From CAJQND01 sp051010095 (lineage in GTDB: Bacteria > Pseudomonadota > Alphaproteobacteria > Rhizobiales > CAJQND01): DNA of 13,427 nt. Under the pieces are notes generated by a model. It made no database searches and had not been told where the DNA came from. It saw only the letters and a program-made list of their open reading frames with translations. Within the stretch, counting starts at the first letter, position 1, and the number at the start of each line of letters is the position of its first letter. Shown piece by piece: positions 6,833 to 13,427 of this stretch. The position numbers were made by a program, and so were the translations under genes. The stretch is from NCBI GenBank assembly GCA_051010095.1, contig JBPCVX010000322.1, positions 1-13,427 on the forward strand, read 5' to 3'.

Positions 6833-8257
6833 CTATCCGAACTTCTTGGCGATCTTCTGGAGTAGATTAAGCCAGCGGTTGGATGTCAACTCAGAATAGA
6901 AAGTAATTGCTGCACGCTTGGAAACCTCACCAAGTGTTGGATATGGTGCGACATAGTCAACAAAGGCGCGGATCGTGAGCCCGGACGAGACCGCAAGTGC
7001 CCAGGGTTGAATAAGTTCACCTGCATTTGACCCAACAATTGCCGCACCCAAGATCTTACCCTTCGGTGTAACAATTACTTTGATCAATCCATTGGCTTTT
7101 CGTTCTGCCTGTGCACGATCGTTTTCTGCAAACGGCCATCGCAACACTTTAATGTTTTTATGTTTTTCACGGGCTTGATCTTCGCTAAGCCCAACATTCG
7201 CCAATTCAGGATCGGTGTAGGTGACCCAGGGAATGTGATCTGTGCTTACCGTTGTTGGCGCACCAAAAAGCGCATTCCTAATCACCAGGCCGGCGTGGTA
7301 TCCGGCCATGTGTGTGAATTGCAGCGAGCCTGCCACATCGCCAATGGCATAGACCCGCGAATTTGAGGTTTTCAGTGACTTATTCACTTGAATGCCGCGA
7401 TCAGAAAATTTGATACCGGCAGCCTCCAAACCCAACCCATCGACATTTGGCTTGCGGCCTGCTGCCACCAGAAGCTGAGCTGCAACAAGGGTTTCCTGCT
7501 TACCATCAAACTCAACATCGACCGCAACACCTTGATCGTGCTGGCTGACATTACTCACTTTAACACCCGCCATAATGCGAATGCCTTCATCGACAAGCTG
7601 GTTAAGCACGAACTTGGTGAGCTCGGGATCATCCTTACCAAGTGGTGTGAACGCTTCCAACACAGTAACATCGGCCCCAAGGCGGGCGTGGGCTTGTGCC
7701 ATTTCCATCCCGATCGGCCCACCACCAATAATGATCAGCGGGTTGGGCAACTCGGTATTGTTAAAGATGATCTCATTGGTGAGATAGGGCACTGTGTTGA
7801 GGCCCGGAATTGGCGGTGCACTTGGCGAAGAGCCGGTGGCCACCACAAAACGACGCGCGGTGATTAACCGGTCACCAGCTTGCACGGTCTTCTTATCAAT
7901 AAACTTGGCTTCGGCGCGGATGACATCAACACCCAGGCCTTCAAATCGTTCTTGAGAATCGTTTGGCTCGATGGCCGCAATCACCCCATGAATGTGATCA
8001 TGGACGGCTTGGAAATCGACTTCTGGTGTTACAGGCTTGATACCAAATTGAGCTGAATGGCTTTGCGCATATGCAGCTTTGCCTGCAGCGATGAGTGCCT
8101 TTGAGGGGACACAGCCATAGTTCAAACAATCACCACCCATTTCACCTTTTTCAATCAGCACAACTGATGAACCAAACTGGGATGCCGCAGCGGCAACTGT
8201 GAGCCCGCCGGAGCCCGCGCCAATAATGCAAATGTCGCACGAAGTGGTTTCAGCCAT
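6833..8257 (-). CDS. MerA/Lpd-like FAD-dependent pyridine nucleotide-disulfide oxidoreductase
   Basis: This 474-residue flavoprotein belongs to the class I disulfide reductases (dihydrolipoamide dehydrogenase, glutathione reductase, mercuric reductase). In order: FAD-binding GAGSGG (13-18), the redox disulfide GGDCLNYGCVPSKAL with Cys44 and Cys49, NAD(P)-binding GGGPIG (178-183), the second FAD contact YAIGDVAG (303-310) and a C-terminal dimerisation domain. Where lipoamide dehydrogenase has the catalytic His of HPTxxE, this protein reads PYPTLGE (438-444): His is replaced by Tyr439, as at the equivalent tyrosine of mercuric reductase. It lacks both the MerA N-terminal metal-binding domain and the C-terminal Cys pair. 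GAGGA precedes the ATG by 4 nt. It lies between the TVP38-family gene (48 bp upstream) and the histidine kinase (10 bp downstream). It is not simply lpd or merA; the substrate is unknown. Confidence 0.9.
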   Translation of the reverse strand: MAETTSCDICIIGAGSGGLTVAAAASQFGSSVVLIEKGEMGGDCLNYGCVPSKALIAAGKAAYAQSHSAQFGIKPVTPEVDFQAVHDHIHGVIAAIEPNDSQERFEGLGVDVIRAEAKFIDKKTVQAGDRLITARRFVVATGSSPSAPPIPGLNTVPYLTNEIIFNNTELPNPLIIIGGGPIGMEMAQAHARLGADVTVLEAFTPLGKDDPELTKFVLNQLVDEGIRIMAGVKVSNVSQHDQGVAVDVEFDGKQETLVAAQLLVAAGRKPNVDGLGLEAAGIKFSDRGIQVNKSLKTSNSRVYAIGDVAGSLQFTHMAGYHAGLVIRNALFGAPTTVSTDHIPWVTYTDPELANVGLSEDQAREKHKNIKVLRWPFAENDRAQAERKANGLIKVIVTPKGKILGAAIVGSNAGELIQPWALAVSSGLTIRAFVDYVAPYPTLGEVSKRAAITFYSELTSNRWLNLLQKIAKKFG

Positions 8258-8305
8258 ATGTTCCTCGCTTTGGGCTTGAGTGTCTTACAGCAATGGGCAG
8301 ACCCA

Positions 8306-9097
8306 TCACGATTTCTTTTTGCGGAGTTTCTGCACGATTACAGGAAGAATTGCCACAACGCCAAGTGCAGCAAATGCTAACAATAGTTCTTTGGTGATCA
8401 AAGAGCCCAAATCGATTGAAAATGTGCAAGCATCTGCACCCTTTTCAGCAACACACGCATTGTAGTTGGCCTGCTGAGCTGCAATCACACTATCAAAGCC
8501 GGCGCCGACAAACGAAAAAGCAAATGTTCCAGGGATAATGCCAATGAAGGTTGCAATCGCATAAGTTTTCAACGGCACGCCCAGAAACGCCGGGGCCAAA
8601 TTGACCAACCAAAATGGAAATGCCGGGACCAAACGCAAAAACAGCATGTAGTTAAAGGCATTTTCTTGAAAGCCATCGGAAAGCTTGCGCACGGCAGAGC
8701 CAGCTTTTTCACGCAACATTTCGCCCAACGAGGTTCTTGCAGCCAAAAACAACAGTGTTGCGCCAATGGTTGCCGCAAAAACCGTTACAGTGCCGCCAAC
8801 GAGCCAGCCAAACAAAAATCCGCCGGCAACCGTTGCCACTGCACCGCCCGGTAAAGAAAAGGCCACGATTGCGATATAGATGCCCGCATATGCAAGCAGA
8901 GCCAGCAAAAGATTTGAATCGACGAATTGACGCAACAAATCCCTGTTTTCTGCGAGTTTTGTTGGGTTTAGATAGTGATGCCACCCCATCAGATAGACAA
9001 AACCCGCAGCAGCAATAATAATCGCCAGCGGCGCAAATCTGCGCACTGGGCTTGCCTGTGATGGCGCAACTCCGCCCGACTCTAGGCTCTCGTTCAT
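8306..9097 (-). CDS. TVP38/TMEM64 (VTT/DedA-like) family membrane protein
   Basis: This 263-residue inner-membrane protein belongs to the family once called SNARE-associated Golgi proteins, related to DedA and the eukaryotic lipid scramblases VMP1 and TMEM41B. TM1 lies at about 22-38. The VTT domain contains the re-entrant motif FSLPGGAVATVAGGFLFG (80-97) and the second motif FLRLVPAFPFWLVNLAP (153-169) followed by GIIPGTFAFSFVGAG (186-200). A last TM (about 236-255) leads to a lysine-rich tail. A loop of about 35 residues before it holds two cysteines, Cys215 and Cys224 (C-x8-C). AAAGGA stands 9 nt before the ATG. It is the first gene of the operon. Genes of this family often neighbour, or are fused to, MerA-like flavoproteins. 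Lipid movement or a membrane redox role is possible; function is not established. Confidence 0.88.
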   Translation of the reverse strand: MNESLESGGVAPSQASPVRRFAPLAIIIAAAGFVYLMGWHHYLNPTKLAENRDLLRQFVDSNLLLALLAYAGIYIAIVAFSLPGGAVATVAGGFLFGWLVGGTVTVFAATIGATLLFLAARTSLGEMLREKAGSAVRKLSDGFQENAFNYMLFLRLVPAFPFWLVNLAPAFLGVPLKTYAIATFIGIIPGTFAFSFVGAGFDSVIAAQQANYNACVAEKGADACTFSIDLGSLITKELLLAFAALGVVAILPVIVQKLRKKKS

Positions 9098-9150
9098 CAG
9101 CGATTATCCTTTTCCCCGCCCCTCGCGAATTCGCAGTCGAAGGTACAAAA

Positions 9151-9179
9151 CCATAAAATAGGCAACAATTGTCTGTCAA
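9151..9179 (-). promoter_or_regulatory. Candidate promoter of the TVP38-reductase-kinase operon
   Basis: A perfect TTGACA (9179-9174, minus strand) is followed after 17 bp by TTATGG (9156-9151), with an AT-rich stretch between. It lies about 55 bp upstream of the TVP38-family start codon. The -35 is strong and the -10 weak. Confidence 0.4.
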
Positions 9180-9269
9180 AATCAGCACTTCACCGTGTTT
9201 TGACCGTACGCTAACTAGAGTTCACAGAACAGAGATGCAAAAAAGTGATGCGAAAGATGCGGGCTTTCG

Positions 9270-9298
9270 TTGACTTGGGCGCCCTCTTCTGCCAATAA
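9270..9298 (+). promoter_or_regulatory. Candidate promoter of the rpmH-rnpA-yidC block
   Basis: TTGACT (9270-9275) and CAATAA (9293-9298) are 17 bp apart, with a GC-rich spacer, giving a 5' leader of roughly 90 nt before rpmH. In the remaining gene-free sequence (9098-9397) I see only the divergent promoter on the other strand and no other gene or repeat. Confidence 0.4.
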
Positions 9299-9397
9299 GC
9301 GCGCACATTCAACGGAATTTCATTGTGAGGGCGGTTAAACCTGCTCCAAGCTGGCAAATTGTACTGGCGCCAGTGAAAGCATGTGGAGTTAAGACAA

Positions 9398-9532
9398 GTG
9401 AAACGGACATTTCAACCAAGCCGACTGGTTCGCAAACGCCGCCACGGTTTCATGGCCCGCAAGGCCACAAAGGGCGGTCGCAAGGTTTTGGCGCGTCGTC
9501 GTGCACGCGGGCGTAAGCGCCTGTCGGCATAA
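9398..9532 (+). CDS. rpmH: Ribosomal protein bL34
   Basis: A 44-codon gene encodes the highly basic large-subunit protein bL34. The product begins MKRTFQPSRLVRKRRHGF and continues through the conserved RKATKGGRKVLARRRARG to end KRLSA, a near-perfect match to the family in length and sequence. The start is GTG at 9398, with TGGAG at 9384-9388 as ribosome binding site. It is followed by rnpA, the usual bacterial order, and both probably share the promoter near 9270. Confidence 0.98.
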   Translation: MKRTFQPSRLVRKRRHGFMARKATKGGRKVLARRRARGRKRLSA

Positions 9533-9578
9533 CGCTTAAGCATTTGCCAGCTCTCTAACCATGGGAGCAGCGCGCATC

Positions 9579-10028
9579 ATGTCAAGCCAACCGAATATTT
9601 CTTCTTGCGCAGACGCATCTAGCATGCCGCTTGAACGGTTGAAAAAGCGCGGCGATTTTTTGGCTGCTGCGCGCGCATTTTCATGGGCAACGCCTGGGCT
9701 TGTTTTGCAGGCGCGCAACCGTGACGACCAGCATCCTCCTCGCATTGGATTTACGGTCACAAAAAAGGTTGGCAATGCAGTTGTGCGCAATCGGGTAAAA
9801 AGGCGTCTGCGCGAAGCGGTGCGCTTGAATATGGGTCATCACGCGCGCGCAGGCTATGATTACGTGGTAATTGGCCGCAAAGGTACAATTGAAGCCAAAT
9901 TCGGTGAACTCGAAAACGAGCTTGTATTTGCAGCAGACAAAGTACACAAAGGGGCGCGCCGAAGCGATCGACCTGGAAGGCGCGCGAAGAACGCCGCTTC
10001 ACGGCCTCACAATAAAAGGACACATTAG
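9579..10028 (+). CDS. rnpA: Ribonuclease P protein component
   Basis: This is the protein subunit of RNase P, which helps the catalytic RNA remove 5' leaders from pre-tRNAs. The hallmark RNR motif is present as FTVTKKVGNAVVRNRVKRRLRE, preceded by LKKRGDFLAAARA and RIGF and followed by the DYVVIGRKG strand. A long basic tail, rich in Arg, Lys and His, is common in alphaproteobacteria. The start is uncertain. ATG 9561 gives 155 residues but has no ribosome binding site; ATG 9579 (149 residues) has GGGAG 11 nt upstream and is chosen here; ATG 9624 would begin directly at MPLERLKKRGDF. The gene ends 2 nt before yidC and contains the yidC ribosome binding site. Confidence 0.93.
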   Translation: MSSQPNISSCADASSMPLERLKKRGDFLAAARAFSWATPGLVLQARNRDDQHPPRIGFTVTKKVGNAVVRNRVKRRLREAVRLNMGHHARAGYDYVVIGRKGTIEAKFGELENELVFAADKVHKGARRSDRPGRRAKNAASRPHNKRTH

Positions 10029-10030
10029 CG

Positions 10031-11839
10031 TTGGATAAAGATACCAACAAAAACCTGATTATTGCTCTGGTTCTTTCGCTGTGCGTTTTCCTAGCGTGGC
10101 AGCTTTTATATGGCATTCCCAAGCAGCGCGAAATGGAAGCGCAACGCGCAGCCGAGCAGGCGCGCCAGCAACAACAAACGCAACAAGCTGATCAAGGCCA
10201 GTCAACCCAACCTACATTACCGCAATCTGGTGTCGCACCGCCTCAACCAGGCAGTGAAAGCAGTTCTGAGGCGCAACCTGCCGCACGCCGTATTGCTATT
10301 GAAACACCAAGCCTTTCCGGATCGCTGAATCTGCGCGGCGGCCGCTTGGATGAACTGAGCCTGTTAAAATACCACGAGCAAGTGGACCCTGAGAGCCCGG
10401 TGATTAAACTGCTATCGCCCATCGGTTCTCCCGATCCATATTATATTGAAGGCGGATGGCTTGCCGCACAAGGCGTAAAAGTGCCTGATGCGAATACAGT
10501 TTGGCAGGCCGCTGAAGACGCAAAACTTGGCGTTGATAATCCGGTTACGATCACCTGGGACAATGGCGCCGGGATAGAGTTTCAGCGCACTATTTCGGTT
10601 GATCAGGACTATATGTTCACCATTGAGCAAACAGTGAAGAATAGCTCTGCTGCTCCTGTAACACTCTTTCCATATGCTCAGGTGACCCGGCGCGGAAAGC
10701 CGGACGTTGAAGATTTCTACTTCCTCCATGAGGGCTTGATTGGTGTACTCAACGACAAGCTTGAGGAAATTGATTACGGTGATTTGCAAGAAGCACCCGC
10801 CACAAAGGTCGACACAACCGGCGGATGGCTTGGCATAACAGACAAATATTGGGCCGTTGCACTCGTGCCCGACCAAAAGCGCAAAGTGCAAGCCCGCTTC
10901 GGGGATTACCCCGAAGCAGGACGTGATGTGTTTCGCGCTGACTACGTGGATGCGCAAGGCATCAACATTGAGCCAGGTGCAAGTGCCTCCACGAAAAGTC
11001 ACATCTTTGCAGGCGCTAAGGTTGTTGAGCTCGTCGACACTTATGAAGAAAGCCCAGGCATCAACAAATTCTCGCTGATGATCGACTGGGGATGGTTCTA
11101 TTACATCACCAAACCGATGTATTTTGTGTTGCAATTCTTCCAGTCCATGACCGGCAATTTTGGCATCGCCATTTTGCTCACAACGGTTTTGTTGAAGCTG
11201 TTGTTCTTCCCCATCGCCAACAAGTCTTATTCTTCAATGGCGAAAATGAAGAAGCTGCAGCCCGAAATGGAGAAACCGAAAGAACGCCACGGCGACGACC
11301 GCCAAAAAGTTCAAATGGGAATGATGGAGCTCTACAAGAAAGAGAAGGTCAATCCTGTTTCCGGTTGTTTGCCGGTGCTGTTACAAATTCCGGTCTTCTT
11401 CGCGCTGTATAAGGTGCTCTATGGCACCATCACCATGCGCCATGAACCTTTCTTTGGATGGATCAAAGACCTTTCCGCGCCAGACCCAACCAGTATTTTC
11501 AACCTGTTCGGTTTGCTGCCCTTCGACGTTCCGCAGTTCTTGTTGATTGGCGTTTGGCCTTTGCTGATGGGCATTACGATGTTCGTTCAGATGCAGCTGA
11601 ACCCGGCCCCAACCGACCCTATGCAGGCAAAAATCTTCACCTGGATGCCGGTTGTGTTCACCTTCCTGCTGGCAACTTTCCCGGCTGGCCTGGTGATTTA
11701 TTGGGCGTGGAACAACTTCCTTTCAATCATTCAGCAGTCGATTATCATGACCCGCCACGGCGTTAAGATTGAGCTGTTTCAAAATTTGAAGCGAATGTTC
11801 GGCCGAGGCACCAAAAAAGCCGAGGAAGAAGGCAGTTAG
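10031..11839 (+). CDS. yidC: Membrane protein insertase YidC
   Basis: This 602-residue insertase of the Oxa1/YidC/Alb3 family inserts inner-membrane proteins alone or with SecYEG. TM1 (about 9-27) is followed by a Gln/Ser/Pro-rich linker (40-85), the large periplasmic domain (about 88-345) and the conserved core: ITKPMYFVLQFF, a TM with Lys389 in the position of groove residue Arg366 of E. coli, the coiled cytoplasmic hairpin (SMAKMKKLQPEM through KKEKVNP), then GCLPVLLQIPVFFALYKVL (445-463) and two to three further TMs ending near 575. The C-terminus is short and charged. The start is TTG at 10031, giving the usual MDK N-terminus, with AAGGA 10 nt upstream. No yidD gene stands between rnpA and yidC. 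The engB start codon directly follows the stop. Confidence 0.97.
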   Translation: MDKDTNKNLIIALVLSLCVFLAWQLLYGIPKQREMEAQRAAEQARQQQQTQQADQGQSTQPTLPQSGVAPPQPGSESSSEAQPAARRIAIETPSLSGSLNLRGGRLDELSLLKYHEQVDPESPVIKLLSPIGSPDPYYIEGGWLAAQGVKVPDANTVWQAAEDAKLGVDNPVTITWDNGAGIEFQRTISVDQDYMFTIEQTVKNSSAAPVTLFPYAQVTRRGKPDVEDFYFLHEGLIGVLNDKLEEIDYGDLQEAPATKVDTTGGWLGITDKYWAVALVPDQKRKVQARFGDYPEAGRDVFRADYVDAQGINIEPGASASTKSHIFAGAKVVELVDTYEESPGINKFSLMIDWGWFYYITKPMYFVLQFFQSMTGNFGIAILLTTVLLKLLFFPIANKSYSSMAKMKKLQPEMEKPKERHGDDRQKVQMGMMELYKKEKVNPVSGCLPVLLQIPVFFALYKVLYGTITMRHEPFFGWIKDLSAPDPTSIFNLFGLLPFDVPQFLLIGVWPLLMGITMFVQMQLNPAPTDPMQAKIFTWMPVVFTFLLATFPAGLVIYWAWNNFLSIIQQSIIMTRHGVKIELFQNLKRMFGRGTKKAEEEGS

Positions 11840-12496
11840 ATGTCGTCTGACGGGGCTCTAGAAACCACGTTTTCTGAAAGCCAGCTCGAAACCGGCCGAA
11901 AGCTCTTCGCTGGCCAATGCACTTTTATTATGGGTGTTGCGGAAATCGAACAGCTGCCCGCGCCGATGAACTGCGAGGTGGCTTTTGCGGGCCGGTCGAA
12001 TGTGGGCAAATCAAGTCTGTTGAATGCACTCACCGGCCATAACGCCCTGGCACGCACATCCAACACGCCAGGGCGCACCCGCGAGCTGAATTATTTCAAC
12101 ATCAACGATGCGCTCTTTCTGGTGGATATGCCGGGCTATGGCTATGCGCGTGCTGAACGCAAGTTGATTGAGCAATGGAACATTCTGATCCGCGATTATC
12201 TGCGCGGGCGCGCGGCATTGCGCCGGGTGTTTATTCTCATCGATGCCCGTCATGGCTTTAAATCAAGCGATCTTGAGATGATGGATATGCTGGATGAAAC
12301 CGCTGTTACCTATCAGATTGTGCTCACCAAGGCTGATAAAATGAAACCGGGGCCTTTGGCAGAGATCGTCGCGGGCGTTGAAGCAGGGCTTGCAAAGCGC
12401 CCTGCCGCCCACCCGGAAATTCATCTCACATCGTCGGTGAAGGGCGTCGGCATTCCACACTTGCGTGCGGAAATCGCTATGCTAGCCGGTCTTTAG
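11840..12496 (+). CDS. engB: Ribosome biogenesis GTP-binding protein EngB (YihA/YsxC)
   Basis: This 218-residue TrmE-Era-EngA-YihA-type GTPase is needed for late 50S assembly. All G motifs are seen: G1 GRSNVGKSS (51-59), the G2 region TSNTPGRTRELNYF (73-86) whose Thr contacts Mg, G3 DMPG (96-99), G4 TKAD (163-166) and G5 SS near 198. The start ATG abuts the yidC stop, with GAAGG 7 nt upstream. The N-terminal ETGRKLFAGQCTFI is conserved in alphaproteobacterial homologues, supporting this start over Met31. Translation is probably coupled to yidC. The stop codon lies inside a long inverted repeat. Confidence 0.96.
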   Translation: MSSDGALETTFSESQLETGRKLFAGQCTFIMGVAEIEQLPAPMNCEVAFAGRSNVGKSSLLNALTGHNALARTSNTPGRTRELNYFNINDALFLVDMPGYGYARAERKLIEQWNILIRDYLRGRAALRRVFILIDARHGFKSSDLEMMDMLDETAVTYQIVLTKADKMKPGPLAEIVAGVEAGLAKRPAAHPEIHLTSSVKGVGIPHLRAEIAMLAGL

Positions 12497-12526
12497 GCTG
12501 TATTCATTATCCGCCTTAAAGACCGG
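12486..12526 (+). promoter_or_regulatory. Inverted repeat at the engB-argB junction
   Basis: CCGGTCTTTAGGC (12486-12498) can pair with GCCTTAAAGACCGG (12513-12526) as 13 base pairs with one bulged A and a 14-nt loop. The left arm contains the engB stop codon (12494-12496). The right arm ends in the GG of the only plausible argB ribosome binding site (GGA, 12525-12527, 8 nt before ATG). No run of T follows, so it is not a typical intrinsic terminator. A translational-coupling or attenuating hairpin is more likely. Confidence 0.55.
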
Positions 12527-12535
12527 ATAAAGACG

Positions 12536-13427
12536 ATGAACGATCAACACACACCACAAACGATTTCACGCGACGATCAAGTGCGCATTCTTTCAGAGGC
12601 GCTGCCGTTCATGCAGCAATATGACGGCGAAACCGTTGTTGTGAAATATGGCGGCCATGCCATGGGCGATGAGAAACTCGCGGGCAATTTTGCCTCAGAC
12701 ATCGTGCAGCTAAAGCAAACTGGCGTGAACCCGATTGTTGTGCATGGCGGGGGCCCGCAAATCGGCTCCATGCTAGACCGCCTCAGCATTCAATCCTCGT
12801 TTGAAGATGGCTTGCGCGTCACCGACAAGGAAACCGTTGAAGTGGTTGAGATGGTGCTGGCAGGCTCTATCAACAAATCAATCGTTGCCAACATGCAAAA
12901 GGCAGGCGGCCGCGCTATCGGCATTTCCGGCAAGGATGGCGGGTTGGTGATGGCACGCAAATTGCGGCGCACCAAGAAAGACCCAGCCTCCAATATTGAG
13001 CGCATTCTTGATCTCGGCTTTGTGGGGGAACCCACCCATGTGGATGCCGGCCTGCTTGAGACCATTTTGTATTCAGATGCCATTCCTGTGATCGCCCCAC
13101 TTGCCACTTCACCTGAAGGCGACACATACAATATTAACGCAGACACGTTTGCCGGCGCCATCGCCACCGCACTTACCGCCAAGCGCCTGCTGTTGCTCAC
13201 CGATGTTGAAGGGGTGCTCGACAAAGAAGGTAATCTGGTGCGCGAGTTATCACTCAACAGTGCCCGGGCGCTCATCGACAATGACACCATTTCCGGCGGC
13301 ATGATCCCGAAAATCGAAAGCGCTATGGGCGTGGTTGAAGCGGGCGTGGATGGGGTTGTGATCCAGGACGGACGCGTTCCCCATATTGTGTTGTTAGAGC
13401 TGTTCACCGAACATGGGGTGGGCACAC
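12536..13427 (+). CDS. argB: Acetylglutamate kinase, C-terminus cut by window end
   Basis: The open frame encodes 297 residues and runs off the window with no stop. The enzyme phosphorylates N-acetyl-L-glutamate, the second step of arginine biosynthesis. Motifs are VVVKYGGHAM (34-43, catalytic Lys37), VVHGGGPQI (68-76), ISGKDGGL (130-137), YNINADTFAGAIA (198-210), LLTDVEGVLD (220-229) and TISGGMIPKI (251-260, second catalytic Lys259). Residues 11-28 form the N-terminal helix preceding the core that is characteristic of arginine-inhibited hexameric NAGKs, so feedback inhibition by arginine is expected. The visible end LLELFTEHGVGT suggests only a few residues are missing. The start ATG follows engB by 39 bp and an inverted repeat, so the gene may be read from the yidC-engB transcript. 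Confidence 0.96.
   Translation, partial: MNDQHTPQTISRDDQVRILSEALPFMQQYDGETVVVKYGGHAMGDEKLAGNFASDIVQLKQTGVNPIVVHGGGPQIGSMLDRLSIQSSFEDGLRVTDKETVEVVEMVLAGSINKSIVANMQKAGGRAIGISGKDGGLVMARKLRRTKKDPASNIERILDLGFVGEPTHVDAGLLETILYSDAIPVIAPLATSPEGDTYNINADTFAGAIATALTAKRLLLLTDVEGVLDKEGNLVRELSLNSARALIDNDTISGGMIPKIESAMGVVEAGVDGVVIQDGRVPHIVLLELFTEHGVGT

Noticed and set aside
6833..8257. Calling the flavoprotein lpd (dihydrolipoamide dehydrogenase) or merA
   Set aside because: The Lpd catalytic His is replaced by Tyr439, no 2-oxoacid dehydrogenase genes are nearby, and both extra cysteine sites of MerA are missing.
9200..9228. TTGACC as another plus-strand -35 box upstream of rpmH
   Set aside because: No acceptable -10 hexamer occurs 16-18 bp downstream; the pair at 9270-9298 fits better.
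10412..11134. 240-codon open frame on the minus strand inside yidC
   Set aside because: It lies wholly antisense to a certain yidC, resembles no family and is explained by the codon bias of the real gene.
12790..13425. 211-codon open frame on the minus strand opposite argB
   Set aside because: It is antisense to argB, of low-complexity Ser/Pro/Thr composition, and the plus strand has every acetylglutamate kinase motif.
1..13427. CRISPR arrays, rRNA genes and a chromosomal origin
   Set aside because: No regularly spaced repeats, no rRNA-like sequence and no cluster of DnaA-box-like TTATCCACA sites were seen. The rpmH-rnpA block is near the origin in some bacteria but shows no origin features here.

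Overview
The window comes from an alphaproteobacterial chromosome, most likely of the Hyphomicrobiales (Rhizobiales). The main evidence is the gene run rpmH-rnpA-yidC-engB-argB at the right end, the alphaproteobacterial form of the YidC core (lysine where E. coli YidC has Arg366), and an ArgB with the N-terminal helix of arginine-inhibited enzymes. Base composition looks moderate (low to mid 50s % GC by eye), which is low for the order. I cannot assign a genus.

Layout. (1) 1-1183: a tRNA-Arg(ACG) gene on the minus strand with a tyrosine-recombinase gene just downstream of its 3' end. The recombinase is AT-richer than its neighbours, and its frame stops right after the core-binding domain, so the catalytic part is missing. 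This is the classic edge of an integrative element at a tRNA; the rest lies to the left, outside the window, and a second insertion may have cut the integrase near position 164. (2) 1264-5283: an autoprocessing P1-family (DmpA/NylC-like) peptidase on the minus strand, divergent from an exported gamma-glutamyltransferase, which is followed closely by an MFS transporter. Together they suggest breakdown of peptides or gamma-glutamyl compounds in two compartments, plus transport. (3) 5305-9097: a minus-strand operon transcribed as TVP38/VTT membrane protein, MerA/Lpd-like flavin disulfide reductase, then a two-TM HAMP histidine kinase with no response regulator in view. This is the least understood unit and the best candidate for a poorly described system. 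(4) 9398-13427: a plus-strand block for translation, membrane biogenesis and arginine synthesis: rpmH, rnpA, yidC, engB (spaced 0-46 nt) and argB, whose last few codons are cut off by the window end.

A divergent promoter region (9098-9397) separates blocks 3 and 4. The engB-argB junction carries a long near-perfect inverted repeat covering the engB stop codon and reaching the likely argB ribosome binding site. No CRISPR array, rRNA gene or complete insertion sequence was seen.
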